The notes beneath the pieces were generated by a model. That model was not told the DNA's origin and searched no databases. It worked only from the letters and a program-made list of their open reading frames with translations. Shown one piece after another: positions 6,210 through 13,082 of a DNA stretch of 14,711 nucleotides. Position numbers and translations under genes: made by a program. Position 1 is the first letter of the stretch. Each line of letters opens with the position of its first letter. Origin of the DNA: JBLMZH01 sp050258715 (GTDB lineage Bacteria; Patescibacteriota; Doudnabacteria; UBA920; O2-02-FULL-48-8); NCBI GenBank assembly GCA_050258715.1, contig JBLMZH010000033.1:1-14711 (forward strand). Reading direction: 5' to 3'.

Positions 6210-7304
6210 ATGGTAACGAAGCTTTTCGTGCTGATTTTCGTTCTGTTTTTCGTTCCCCAGGTGGCCTTCGCTCAAGCATACGAATACGTGCTGGCGAAGG
6301 GCGACACCGTCAGCCACGTAGCCTTGAGACTTACTCGAAACGCAGCCAACTGGCGCCGTTCAGAGGTGAAGGTCATCAACACGCGTACTCAGAAGGCCAT
6401 CCCCAAGAGCCGGTACAACCTGGTTTATCCGGGATGGGTCGTGCAAATCGACAAGCAGCTGGTCAAGACTGTGTCCGTTGAGGCGCAGGGCAAGACCTTG
6501 ATTGACGTTTGCACCCAGTACGCCTCCCCGAACTGCGCTGAATCGCTGCGTAAGATCAACGGCCTTCGTAAGACCACTTCCGTGCTCGACCATGCGATCT
6601 TTGTGCCTGAGGACTTTGTCCCGGCACCTCTTAGCGCCGTCAACACCGCCGCGGACATTCGTCCGGCGAAAACGGCCGCTTCCGCAAGTCTTGAGCACCC
6701 GGTGGTTTCTTCGGAAGCAACGTCTGCGAAGACTTCGGCAATCGACAAAAATCCCGCCACCCCAGTGGTCCCGTTTCCCGAACCTGTAAAGGTCGGGCGG
6801 GCTTGGGGCATGGGATTTTGGCTTCTGCTGCTTGCAGTCGCGTTCGCCCTTGCCTTAGGACTTCTGACGCTCAATCCTGAAAGAGTGCGCTTGTTCGGCG
6901 CCCGCATCAAGCCGTTCTTCGGCCGGGCCAACAACCCCTTGCTTGCATCGCGCCGGGAGAACCTGGAAACCAGGAAGCGGATGGAAACGTTCGCCCAAAG
7001 GTTCTTCGAGGCTTTTGAAGCCAGGCTTAAGGGTGGCGCACCGATCAAGCACAGCGCCGACTTCTTCCCGAATTCAAGGCAGGTCGATCTGATGATCGCG
7101 CCTGTTCGCCGGATGGTTACGGGCCTGCCGCTCATGAGCGACTATCCCAATCTCAAAGATCATGCGGGCAACGTCAGCCAGGACGTCAAGGAGATCATGG
7201 CCGTTGACCTGAAGGACGAGCCGTTCGTACAGGACGGACGACTTACCGAGAAGGTGACGGACAAAACAACCTGGGTGGTCATACCTTTCAGGATGACAGG
7301 ATGA
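6210..7304 (+). CDS. LysM-domain membrane protein with cytoplasmic tail
   Basis: The 364-residue protein begins with a signal peptide (1-21, ending AFA before Gln22). A LysM domain follows at about 26-81 (YVLAKGDTVSHVALRLT ... YPGWVVQI). A second LysM-like stretch at about 92-133 contains C101 and C109, possibly a disulfide. An Ala/Thr/Pro-rich linker runs to about 198. A transmembrane helix at about 202-221 is followed by basic residues, so the last 140 residues should be cytoplasmic. LysM binds peptidoglycan-type glycans. The architecture suits a bridge between cell wall and cytoplasm. It is first in a two-gene operon, 33 bases before an FtsZ-like GTPase, so the tail may anchor or recruit that protein; this is inference. 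The cytoplasmic domain is not recognised. A strong AAGGAGG fixes the start. Confidence 0.85.
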   Translation: MVTKLFVLIFVLFFVPQVAFAQAYEYVLAKGDTVSHVALRLTRNAANWRRSEVKVINTRTQKAIPKSRYNLVYPGWVVQIDKQLVKTVSVEAQGKTLIDVCTQYASPNCAESLRKINGLRKTTSVLDHAIFVPEDFVPAPLSAVNTAADIRPAKTAASASLEHPVVSSEATSAKTSAIDKNPATPVVPFPEPVKVGRAWGMGFWLLLLAVAFALALGLLTLNPERVRLFGARIKPFFGRANNPLLASRRENLETRKRMETFAQRFFEAFEARLKGGAPIKHSADFFPNSRQVDLMIAPVRRMVTGLPLMSDYPNLKDHAGNVSQDVKEIMAVDLKDEPFVQDGRLTEKVTDKTTWVVIPFRMTG

Positions 7305-7337
7305 CGTTGAAGCCTTGACGCTGCGAGGAGGTGGGAC

Positions 7338-9140
7338 GTGAAGGAATTGTTCATAAGCTTTGGCGGCGGTGGAGCCAACATCCTCCGTTCGCTTCAGCGC
7401 CTGATCGATCACGACGTCGGCCTGACGGACACGCCGTTTACGGACCTCGTCAAGCGGTCGATCACTTTCACATACGCAGACACCAATCGCGATTCCTTGC
7501 GTCTCTGTCCGGAAGAGAGGCTGCTCATAGGCTCAAGCGGACAGGGTACGGCCCACGATCCCGAACAAGGCAGGCTGGCGTTCGAACTTTCCCAAGACCT
7601 CATTGCGCAAAGGATGAGGCAGGCCGAAGTGATAGTCATCGTAGCCACGGGTGGCAAAGGCACCGGAACCGGTTGCCTTGTACCTGCGGCCAAGATGGCC
7701 CGGGAGATGAAGAAACTGGTAATCCCGATCTTCGCCCTGCCGTCATTTCGGACCCATGAGGTTGAGAAGTTCCAGTTTAACCGGGCGCTTGGCGCGCTTG
7801 GCGAGCTGGAACAGCACTCGATCAGATATCTCGAGATTCTCAACGACAAGGTCTACGAAGGGGAAGAAGCCGAACTCTCGCAGGATCAGGCCTGGGAAAA
7901 CCTCAATCGATCGGTTGCCCACGGCCTGCGCGCCCTTCTCTACGTGTTCTTGGAACGGAATCAAGTCGATACCTCGGATTTGTGCTCAATCTTTTCCGGC
8001 CCCGGCCAGATCAGGATCGGGCACGTCCAGTACGACACACCTGAACAGTTCGAATCCGAAGCGAACCCCAAGACCGCCGCCGCTTCCTGTTTTTCAAACC
8101 GCTACTACGGGTTTGACGGGGAGATCGGCCAGTCCCTGGTGTTCAGTTCCGGCCCCTGGAAGAACAAGGACCGGGCCCAACTTCGGAGCGAACTTGCCCG
8201 CCTCATAAGCGAGCAGAAAGAAAAGCAGGAAAATCCTTACCATCCGTTGTTTGTCACAAGTTCGCTCGTCCCTCCACCATGGGGAGTCACGGCGCTATAC
8301 ACGGAGTGGACTGGAATCCATCAGCCGCTGGAAATTGACTGGAGTCTGGATGAATCGGACGACTTCGCCTCGGTTCTCGCCAACAGCCAATTTCTTGCGG
8401 CGCACGACGGTCCAGCAGCCGCTCGAGCGACCCTTCCTCCAAATATCCCATTACGACCGGACTGCGACGCAACGGAAACAAGGACAGACCTGCCAGAACG
8501 TGCCGCCAGGCATCAGCACAAGTCGCCTCAAAGCGACTTGCCCCAAAACGGGGCACCGGCCCCGGAAGGGGCCCGTCTTCTTACCCGCACCACCCCGAAT
8601 TTCGGGGTTAGCGAACGCAACCTCACCCATTCTGTAGCACCCGCGACCGGCAGTGCTCCCCGCAGGAGCACGACCATCGGGTCGTTAAACGATCTCGTCC
8701 AGGGCATGTACGATAAAGACCCAAAAGCTCTGGCGATGGGCGCCGGCAAGGATACGGGGGCGATCGCCATCACCCCGAAGGAAGCCCGCTCCCAGTTCTC
8801 GCGGGTAATGTTCAGACAGCTTCTCAAGAACAACGCGTTCTCCGAATCGTGGAAAGCGCGCATCCTTGAGAACCTGCTGAAGGCCGCGGACTTCACGATT
8901 GAAGTGCCAACCGGGTGGTTAACCTCAAAGCCGCTTTCCAGCCTGGTGTTGGATGACGTCAGACGCGTTTCGATCTTCCCCAACACCGCGGAAGGCCAGA
9001 CCGTGGCTTACCTGCTCGACCTTGTCGAATTTTTCGGGACTGAGGTCCTGACGAATCTGCCCAGGTCCGGCAACGGCCATGAAGGCTCCGGCTTCAGCCT
9101 TCTCGCTCGCATGGGTTTCCGAACGCGCGAGGCTCACTAG
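7338..9140 (+). CDS. divergent FtsZ/tubulin-superfamily GTPase with C-terminal extension
   Basis: The 600-residue protein has the ordered FtsZ-type nucleotide loops: GGGGANI (9-15), YADTNRDSL (46-54), GSSGQGT (65-71), the signature GGKGTGTG (105-112) and LND (168-170). The catalytic T7-like loop QVDTSD (209-214) keeps both aspartates, though the usual Asn is Gln. GTP hydrolysis and polymerisation are therefore plausible. In FtsZ the signature is GGGTGTG; here a Lys replaces one Gly. The GTPase and second domain run to about residue 340. A low-complexity linker (about 350-450) and a separate C-terminal domain (about 455-600) with no family I recognise follow. The start is GTG, with GAGGAGG seven bases upstream. 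It is not the canonical division FtsZ. Pairing with a LysM membrane protein suggests envelope remodelling; other options are the FtsZl-type families or a TubZ-like role. Confidence 0.82.
   Translation: MKELFISFGGGGANILRSLQRLIDHDVGLTDTPFTDLVKRSITFTYADTNRDSLRLCPEERLLIGSSGQGTAHDPEQGRLAFELSQDLIAQRMRQAEVIVIVATGGKGTGTGCLVPAAKMAREMKKLVIPIFALPSFRTHEVEKFQFNRALGALGELEQHSIRYLEILNDKVYEGEEAELSQDQAWENLNRSVAHGLRALLYVFLERNQVDTSDLCSIFSGPGQIRIGHVQYDTPEQFESEANPKTAAASCFSNRYYGFDGEIGQSLVFSSGPWKNKDRAQLRSELARLISEQKEKQENPYHPLFVTSSLVPPPWGVTALYTEWTGIHQPLEIDWSLDESDDFASVLANSQFLAAHDGPAAARATLPPNIPLRPDCDATETRTDLPERAARHQHKSPQSDLPQNGAPAPEGARLLTRTTPNFGVSERNLTHSVAPATGSAPRRSTTIGSLNDLVQGMYDKDPKALAMGAGKDTGAIAITPKEARSQFSRVMFRQLLKNNAFSESWKARILENLLKAADFTIEVPTGWLTSKPLSSLVLDDVRRVSIFPNTAEGQTVAYLLDLVEFFGTEVLTNLPRSGNGHEGSGFSLLARMGFRTREAH
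8519..8685 (+). repeat. tandem row of six short perfect hairpins inside the FtsZ-like gene linker
   Basis: Stems, all perfect: CAAGTCGC/GCGACTTG (8519-8540, 8 bp); TGCCCC/GGGGCA (8539-8555, 6 bp); GGCCCC/GGGGCC with GGAA loop (8558-8573, 6 bp); ACCCCG/CGGGGT (8592-8608, 6 bp); GTGCTCC/GGAGCAC (8653-8671, 7 bp); ACGACC/GGTCGT (8670-8685, 6 bp). Loops are 4-6 bases. The hairpins have no sequence in common, so this is not a repeat family, and all fall in the region coding for the disordered linker. A ten-base palindrome CGCTCGAGCG lies at 8420-8429. Confidence 0.75.
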
Positions 9141-9188
9141 CGCTTGCTCGACGGGCTTCAAAACCTACCATTCCATAATCTACAACGT

Positions 9189-9235
9189 GATCCTGTTCAT
9201 TAGGGCTAACCCCCTTTGGACAGGATCTTTTCTTT
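9189..9235 (+). terminator. intrinsic terminator of the LysM/FtsZ-like operon
   Basis: GATCCTGTTC at 9189-9198 pairs with GGACAGGATC at 9218-9227 (ten pairs, one G-T), with an inner AGGG/CCCT hairpin in the loop, followed by TTTTCTTTT. The rest of the 9141-9338 gap shows no credible gene. Confidence 0.85.
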
Positions 9236-9323
9236 TGCCCAGGGCTCAAGGCACAGGGCTTAGCAATTAAGGAAGTTTAAACCTTATTGGTGCCTAATCC
9301 TTTACGCCCTAAGCCAAAATTTA

Positions 9324-9332
9324 TGCTAAAAT
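9324..9332 (+). promoter_or_regulatory. extended -10 promoter of hisS, leaderless start
   Basis: TG at 9324-9325, one base, then TAAAAT at 9327-9332 form an extended -10 element with no clear -35. Seven bases downstream of the last T is 9339, the A of the hisS ATG, so the mRNA probably starts at the initiation codon. No Shine-Dalgarno sequence is present, in agreement. Confidence 0.55.
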
Positions 9333-9338
9333 AAGTCC

Positions 9339-10577
9339 ATGAGCGATACAAAGTACCAAATTTTAAAGGGCTTCCGCGATTACCTCCCGAACGAGCAAAT
9401 CGCGCGCAGAAAAATGATCGCCAAAATTTCGACGGCGTTCGAGCGTTTTGGTTTTGCCCCTATCGCCACCCCGGCGCTGGAACCATTTGAGTTGTTCGCG
9501 GGAAAGCTGGGCGAGGATGAAAAGCTTATTTATAAATTTACCGATCTTGGCGGGCGCCAGGTCGCGCTCCGTTACGAGTTTACCGCTTCGCTCCCGAGGT
9601 TTATTTCCGATCATCCCGATCTTCCCAAACCGTTTAAGCGCTATCAGATCGACCCGGTTTGGCGCGCCGAAAATCCCCAAAAGGGCAGGTTTAGGGAATT
9701 TACGCAGTGCGACGTTGATATTATCGGGGCCGATTCTTTGGTAGCCGACGCCGAAGTCATTGCCGCGGTTAATGCCGCGCTTAAGTCTTTGGACATCGGC
9801 TCAATCAAGGTCAAATACAACAACCGCAAGCTGATCGGGGAGACGCTGGCGATCGCCGGGATTTCGGCGGACAAACAAGCCGGGTTCATGCGCGCCGTTG
9901 ATAAGATCGACAAAATCGGCGAGAAAAAAGTTTCCGCTCTTCTTTCCGACCTGGGCATGCCAAAGAATGCTTTGGCCAAATATTCGGAAACAATCACAGA
10001 AATTTCCGGCGGCTTTCGGAAAGAATTCGAGAAGCTTTTGCTGGACCTTGAGGTTGAAGACGTTGAATTTGATCCTTATCTCATGCGCGGACTTGATTAC
10101 TACACGGGGCCGATTTTCGAGATCTCGCTTTCAGGCAAGCCGGAGTTCGGCAGCATTGCCGGCGGCGGCAGGTATGACCAGCTGGTAGGCAAAATCACGG
10201 GCAAGGACATGCCCGCGGTCGGCTGTTCCATCGGGCTCGACCGATTGTTCGCGGCCTTGCAGGAGCTGGAGCTGATCGCTCCGCAGTCTGCGGCCGAGGT
10301 CATTGTTTTAAACCTGGACGAAGACCTTGTCTCCGATTATCTCAAAATGGCTTCAATCTTAAGGGACGCGGAACTCGATACCGAGTTTTATTTTGAGCCG
10401 TCCAAGCTGGACAAGCAATTTAAGTATGCGGAAGCCAAGAACATGAAAGTGGCGGTCATCTTCGGCAAGGATGAAAAGGTTCAAGGCAAGGTCAATTTAA
10501 AGAATCTCGATACCAAAAAACAGGTCACGGTCGACCTCGACGATCTGGTCACCCAAGCCAAATCGATGTTGTGGTAA
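9339..10577 (+). CDS. hisS: histidyl-tRNA synthetase
   Basis: The class II synthetase charges tRNA-His. The 412-residue protein opens with KGFRDYLPNE. It shows motif 2 at about 100-130 (KRYQIDPVWRAENPQKGRFREF), the two histidine-specific motifs LMRGLDYYTG (248-257) and GGGRYDQL (275-282), and motif 3 GCSIGLDR (295-302). The C-terminal anticodon-binding domain starts near residue 315. Length is normal. The segment FTQCDVDIIG after motif 2, and GCSIGLDRLF, look closer to archaeal/eukaryotic HisRS (which have QCD-x-DI-x-G) than to the classical bacterial type; this is a judgement by eye. It has its own promoter and terminator and appears monocistronic. Confidence 0.96.
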   Translation: MSDTKYQILKGFRDYLPNEQIARRKMIAKISTAFERFGFAPIATPALEPFELFAGKLGEDEKLIYKFTDLGGRQVALRYEFTASLPRFISDHPDLPKPFKRYQIDPVWRAENPQKGRFREFTQCDVDIIGADSLVADAEVIAAVNAALKSLDIGSIKVKYNNRKLIGETLAIAGISADKQAGFMRAVDKIDKIGEKKVSALLSDLGMPKNALAKYSETITEISGGFRKEFEKLLLDLEVEDVEFDPYLMRGLDYYTGPIFEISLSGKPEFGSIAGGGRYDQLVGKITGKDMPAVGCSIGLDRLFAALQELELIAPQSAAEVIVLNLDEDLVSDYLKMASILRDAELDTEFYFEPSKLDKQFKYAEAKNMKVAVIFGKDEKVQGKVNLKNLDTKKQVTVDLDDLVTQAKSMLW

Positions 10578-10632
10578 TGGAAAATTGAAGAATTTAAGAT
10601 TGAGAATTGGTTGATCGTCACCGTTAATCTTT
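10578..10632. repeat. short ATTGAAGA-type AT-rich repeat tract after hisS
   Basis: Degenerate copies of ATTGAAGAATTT / AAGATTGAGAATT followed by TTAATCTTTAATT recall the longer cluster after nrdJ. Here a strong GC-rich terminator follows separately, so the AT-rich tract is not needed for termination. It contains no gene. Confidence 0.4.
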
Positions 10633-10646
10633 AATTTATTTATCCC

Positions 10647-10675
10647 CAGTCCGGGCTTTCCCGGGCTGTTTTTTT
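10647..10675 (+). terminator. intrinsic terminator after hisS
   Basis: CAGTCCGGG at 10647-10655 pairs with CCCGGGCTG at 10660-10668 around the loop CTTT (nine pairs, one G-T), followed by seven T at 10669-10675. A textbook strong terminator. Confidence 0.93.
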
Positions 10676-10680
10676 GTTTG

Positions 10681-10689
10681 TGCTAAAAT
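10681..10689 (+). promoter_or_regulatory. extended -10 promoter of comEC
   Basis: TG-C-TAAAAT at 10681-10689 repeats exactly the nine bases found before hisS. The predicted start near 10696 leaves about 15 T-rich leader bases and no Shine-Dalgarno sequence before the ATG at 10711. Confidence 0.5.
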
Positions 10690-10710
10690 GGAATCTATTT
10701 TTTTTCGCAC

Positions 10711-12156
10711 ATGCTGACCAAATCCCGGATTTTTTTGTGTTTTTGCCTGGCCTTTATCTTAGGAGTTCTCTTAGGCGGTGTTTTGGGCAAATCCGCGATT
10801 TTAGTTTTGGCCATGGTTTTTGTGCCTGTGTTTTGTCTTTTTGTTAGGCACAAAACCGCTGCCGTGATCGCGGCGGCCGGGCTTCTGCTGGTTGCCGGGA
10901 GTTTACGATTTCTGCAGTTTGACCGCCCAATGGAGCTGGAAAAATATTTTGGCGAACAAACGGTTCTCGGAACAATCGTTGAGGACCCGGACGTCAGGGA
11001 CACTGGAACCTATCTGACTGTCGGGAATTTGGTCATTGATAAGAGAGCGGTGGAGGGGAGGGCCAGGATAGAGGTTCAAAATTTTCCCGGACATGAATAT
11101 GGCGAGTGCTTGATTTTAACAGGCAAGCTGTTGCCCATAGAAGATTATGAACCGGGTTTTTCCTATAAAGCCTATCTGAAAAAATCCGGCGTCGTGGCGT
11201 CAATGAAAAAACCGAAGGCCGAAATTTTAAGGCCGGACTGCGGCAGCGGCTGGAAAGCCGCACTTATTAGGATCAAAAAAAAGTTTGATGCCGCGATCAA
11301 CGCTTCCATGCCTGAACCTGAGGCCGCGTTTTCACAGGGCTTACTTTTGGGGGAAAGAAAAAGTTTACCCCCAGAGCTTACGGACAATCTCAACCGGACA
11401 TCGACCAGCCATGTTGTCGCCATATCCGGGTTTAACATCACCATTATCGTCAATGCTTTGGGCCGGCTTCTAAATCGCTTTGGACGGAAGTTTTCTTTTA
11501 TTGCCACGATCATTTGCCTTATAGCTTTCACGATCCTTACAGGTGCTTCGGCATCAGTGGTGAGAGCGAGCTTTATGGGCAGCCTGTCGCTGGTTGCCTT
11601 AAATGTCGGCCGGCTTTATGCCGTCACCAACGCTTTGGCTTTATCAGCCGCGCTCATGCTTTACTTTAATCCGCTGCTTCTTAAGTTTGATCTGGGATTT
11701 CAGCTATCGTTTTTGGCCTTAATCGGGCTTGTGGTTTTAAGCCCCATCCTTGAGGAAAAGTTCAAGCGCGCCCCGAAATTTATTAAGGAATATTTGTTCC
11801 CGACCCTGTCGGCCCAGGCTCTGACTTTGCCCGTCATTCTGGTCAATTTCGGGCGGCTGTCCTTGGTTGCTCCATTAACCAATGTCTTGGTTTTGCCGCT
11901 GATTCCTCCGGCCATGCTCTTAAGTTTCATCGCGGCTTCAGCCGGACTTGCTCTGGGCAGTTTGTCGCTGCCTTTGTTTTGGCTTGCTTGGTCAGTGCTA
12001 TTTGCCATAATCAGGATCATTGAAATCACAGCCACCCTGCCGTTTTCCAGCCTGGAGCTTGATGTTCCGCCGTTTTTTGTCTGGCTTTGGTTTGCACCTT
12101 TGGCAGCTGTTATAATCAAGTTAAGAAAAAAAAGAAATTTGTGGCCGGAAACATAA
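10711..12156 (+). CDS. comEC: ComEC/Rec2 DNA-uptake channel, N-terminal and competence domains
   Basis: ComEC forms the inner-membrane channel that imports single-stranded DNA in natural transformation. The 481-residue ORF has N-terminal membrane helices (about 5-68), an extracytoplasmic OB-like domain (about 78-175, with C133 and C177), and the polytopic competence domain. The latter carries the family signature GLLLGERKSLPPELTDNLNRTSTSHVVAISGFNI, spread over positions 210-243, and several further helices to about 470. Full ComEC proteins of 700-800 residues usually continue into a metallo-beta-lactamase domain. Here the frame stops at 12156, while that domain follows in the -1 frame, overlapping. 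The A8 run at 12126-12133 lies where the two would join. Either two proteins or one frameshifted product is made. Confidence 0.92.
   Translation: MLTKSRIFLCFCLAFILGVLLGGVLGKSAILVLAMVFVPVFCLFVRHKTAAVIAAAGLLLVAGSLRFLQFDRPMELEKYFGEQTVLGTIVEDPDVRDTGTYLTVGNLVIDKRAVEGRARIEVQNFPGHEYGECLILTGKLLPIEDYEPGFSYKAYLKKSGVVASMKKPKAEILRPDCGSGWKAALIRIKKKFDAAINASMPEPEAAFSQGLLLGERKSLPPELTDNLNRTSTSHVVAISGFNITIIVNALGRLLNRFGRKFSFIATIICLIAFTILTGASASVVRASFMGSLSLVALNVGRLYAVTNALALSAALMLYFNPLLLKFDLGFQLSFLALIGLVVLSPILEEKFKRAPKFIKEYLFPTLSAQALTLPVILVNFGRLSLVAPLTNVLVLPLIPPAMLLSFIAASAGLALGSLSLPLFWLAWSVLFAIIRIIEITATLPFSSLELDVPPFFVWLWFAPLAAVIIKLRKKRNLWPET
12126..12134 (+). other. A8G slippery site at the comEC domain junction
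   Basis: In the comEC frame the codons read AAA (12127-12129) and AAA (12130-12132), preceded by A at 12126. This gives the heptamer A-AAA-AAA followed by AG, a sequence known to promote -1 ribosomal slippage and also transcriptional slippage. The downstream metallo-beta-lactamase ORF is exactly in the -1 frame and remains open through this point. A slip here yields one protein of about 768 residues. A downstream stimulatory structure is not obvious. Confidence 0.5.
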
Positions 12157-13016
12157 AGCTTGTTAAATATTTTCTTCTGCCCTTGTTCGTCCTGACGCTG
12201 ACGGTCTATATTTTTTTGCCGAATGTGCAGGCCGGGCTGTTGGTGGAATTTTTTGACGTGGGCCAAGGCGACAGCACCTTTATCCAAACCTCCCAAGGGA
12301 ACCAGATTTTAATTGACGGCGGGCCAAAATCCGTCATAAAGCAGCTTTCATCAGTCATGCCGTTTTATGACCGCGATCTGGACCTTGTGATTTTGACGCA
12401 TCCGCATCAGGATCATATCAACGGTTTGATTGAGGTCCTTAAGCGCTACCGGGTGAAACAAATTTTGCTGCCTGAGGTCGTTTACGACTCCTCCGACTAT
12501 AAAGAATTTTTGAAATTGGCCGAGGAGAAGCACGTCAGTTCATCGTATGCGTTCGAAGGGCAAAGAATCTATTTCGATTCCTCGACCGTGTTCGACATTT
12601 ATTATCCGCCGAAAGGGGAATTGCATGCGGACAGCAAAGCTGAAGGCATAAACCCCAAGAAGATCAACCCCAATGAAACTTCCATTGTCGGAAAATTAAG
12701 TTTCGGCAAGACGAGCTTTCTTTTTACCGGCGACATCGGAACCAAAGTCGAGGAATTGATCCTGCCGAAATACGACCTTAACGCTGACGTGCTTAAAGTC
12801 GCGCATCAAGGCTCAAAAAATTCCACGTCAGAGGACTTTGTCGAAGAAGTGACGCCTGAATATTCGGTGATTTCCGTGGGCCAGAACAGCTATGGCCATC
12901 CGACCAGGGAAATAATGGATAGGCTTACGCAGGCCGGAAGCCAAATTTTTCGAACGGATAACGACGGCAGCGTGATTTTTCATTCCGACGGCAAAACAGT
13001 CGAGCGGATAAAATGA
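12141..13016 (+). CDS. ComEC C-terminal metallo-beta-lactamase domain protein
   Basis: From the GTG at 12141 the product is 291 residues. It has one membrane helix (about 9-27), then a metallo-beta-lactamase fold opening with VEFFDVGQGDSTFI. The metal-binding HxHxDH is at 87-92 (HPHQDH), TGDIG lies further on, and the ComEC-type ending KVAHQGS ... SVGQNSYGHP is present. In most relatives the KVGHHGS motif has two His; here the second is Gln. This domain is thought to act as the nuclease or processing part of ComEC. The frame is open upstream to a TTG at 12087, but that would overlap comEC by 70 bases; the GTG overlaps by 16. No good Shine-Dalgarno sequence precedes it, so expression by -1 frameshifting from comEC is equally likely. 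Confidence 0.85.
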   Translation: MAGNIKLVKYFLLPLFVLTLTVYIFLPNVQAGLLVEFFDVGQGDSTFIQTSQGNQILIDGGPKSVIKQLSSVMPFYDRDLDLVILTHPHQDHINGLIEVLKRYRVKQILLPEVVYDSSDYKEFLKLAEEKHVSSSYAFEGQRIYFDSSTVFDIYYPPKGELHADSKAEGINPKKINPNETSIVGKLSFGKTSFLFTGDIGTKVEELILPKYDLNADVLKVAHQGSKNSTSEDFVEEVTPEYSVISVGQNSYGHPTREIMDRLTQAGSQIFRTDNDGSVIFHSDGKTVERIK

Positions 13017-13050
13017 AAGACCAGGAATCCGATATCGGAATCCTGGTCTT
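13017..13050. terminator. convergent-gene palindrome, probable bidirectional terminator
   Basis: AAGACCAGGA at 13017-13026 and its complement TCCTGGTCTT at 13041-13050 enclose A-TCCGATATCGGA-A, giving a 34-base palindrome broken only by a symmetrical A-A mismatch. It starts at the comEC metallo-beta-lactamase stop codon and faces the 3' end of the minus-strand gene. There is no T run on the + side and only a modest T-rich stretch on the minus side. Confidence 0.6.
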
Positions 13051-13082
13051 GAGTGGAAACAATACGTGAGTGCAGGCAGAGG

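Noticed and set aside
6425..7135. Long minus-strand frame of 236 residues opposite the LysM gene
   Set aside because: It has Ser/Arg/Pro-rich shadow composition, while the + strand gene has a signal peptide, LysM domain, membrane helix, promoter and ribosome-binding site.
8519..8685. CRISPR-like array or an inserted repeat element in the FtsZ-like gene
   Set aside because: The hairpin stems share no sequence and there is no constant repeat or regular spacing; the reading frame is intact through them.
9079..9270. Small plus-strand ORF after the FtsZ-like gene
   Set aside because: It starts inside the GTPase gene in another frame and runs through the terminator hairpin.
12087..12140. TTG start for the metallo-beta-lactamase gene
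   Set aside because: It would add a low-quality stretch overlapping comEC by 70 bases; the GTG at 12141 or frameshifting from comEC is more plausible.
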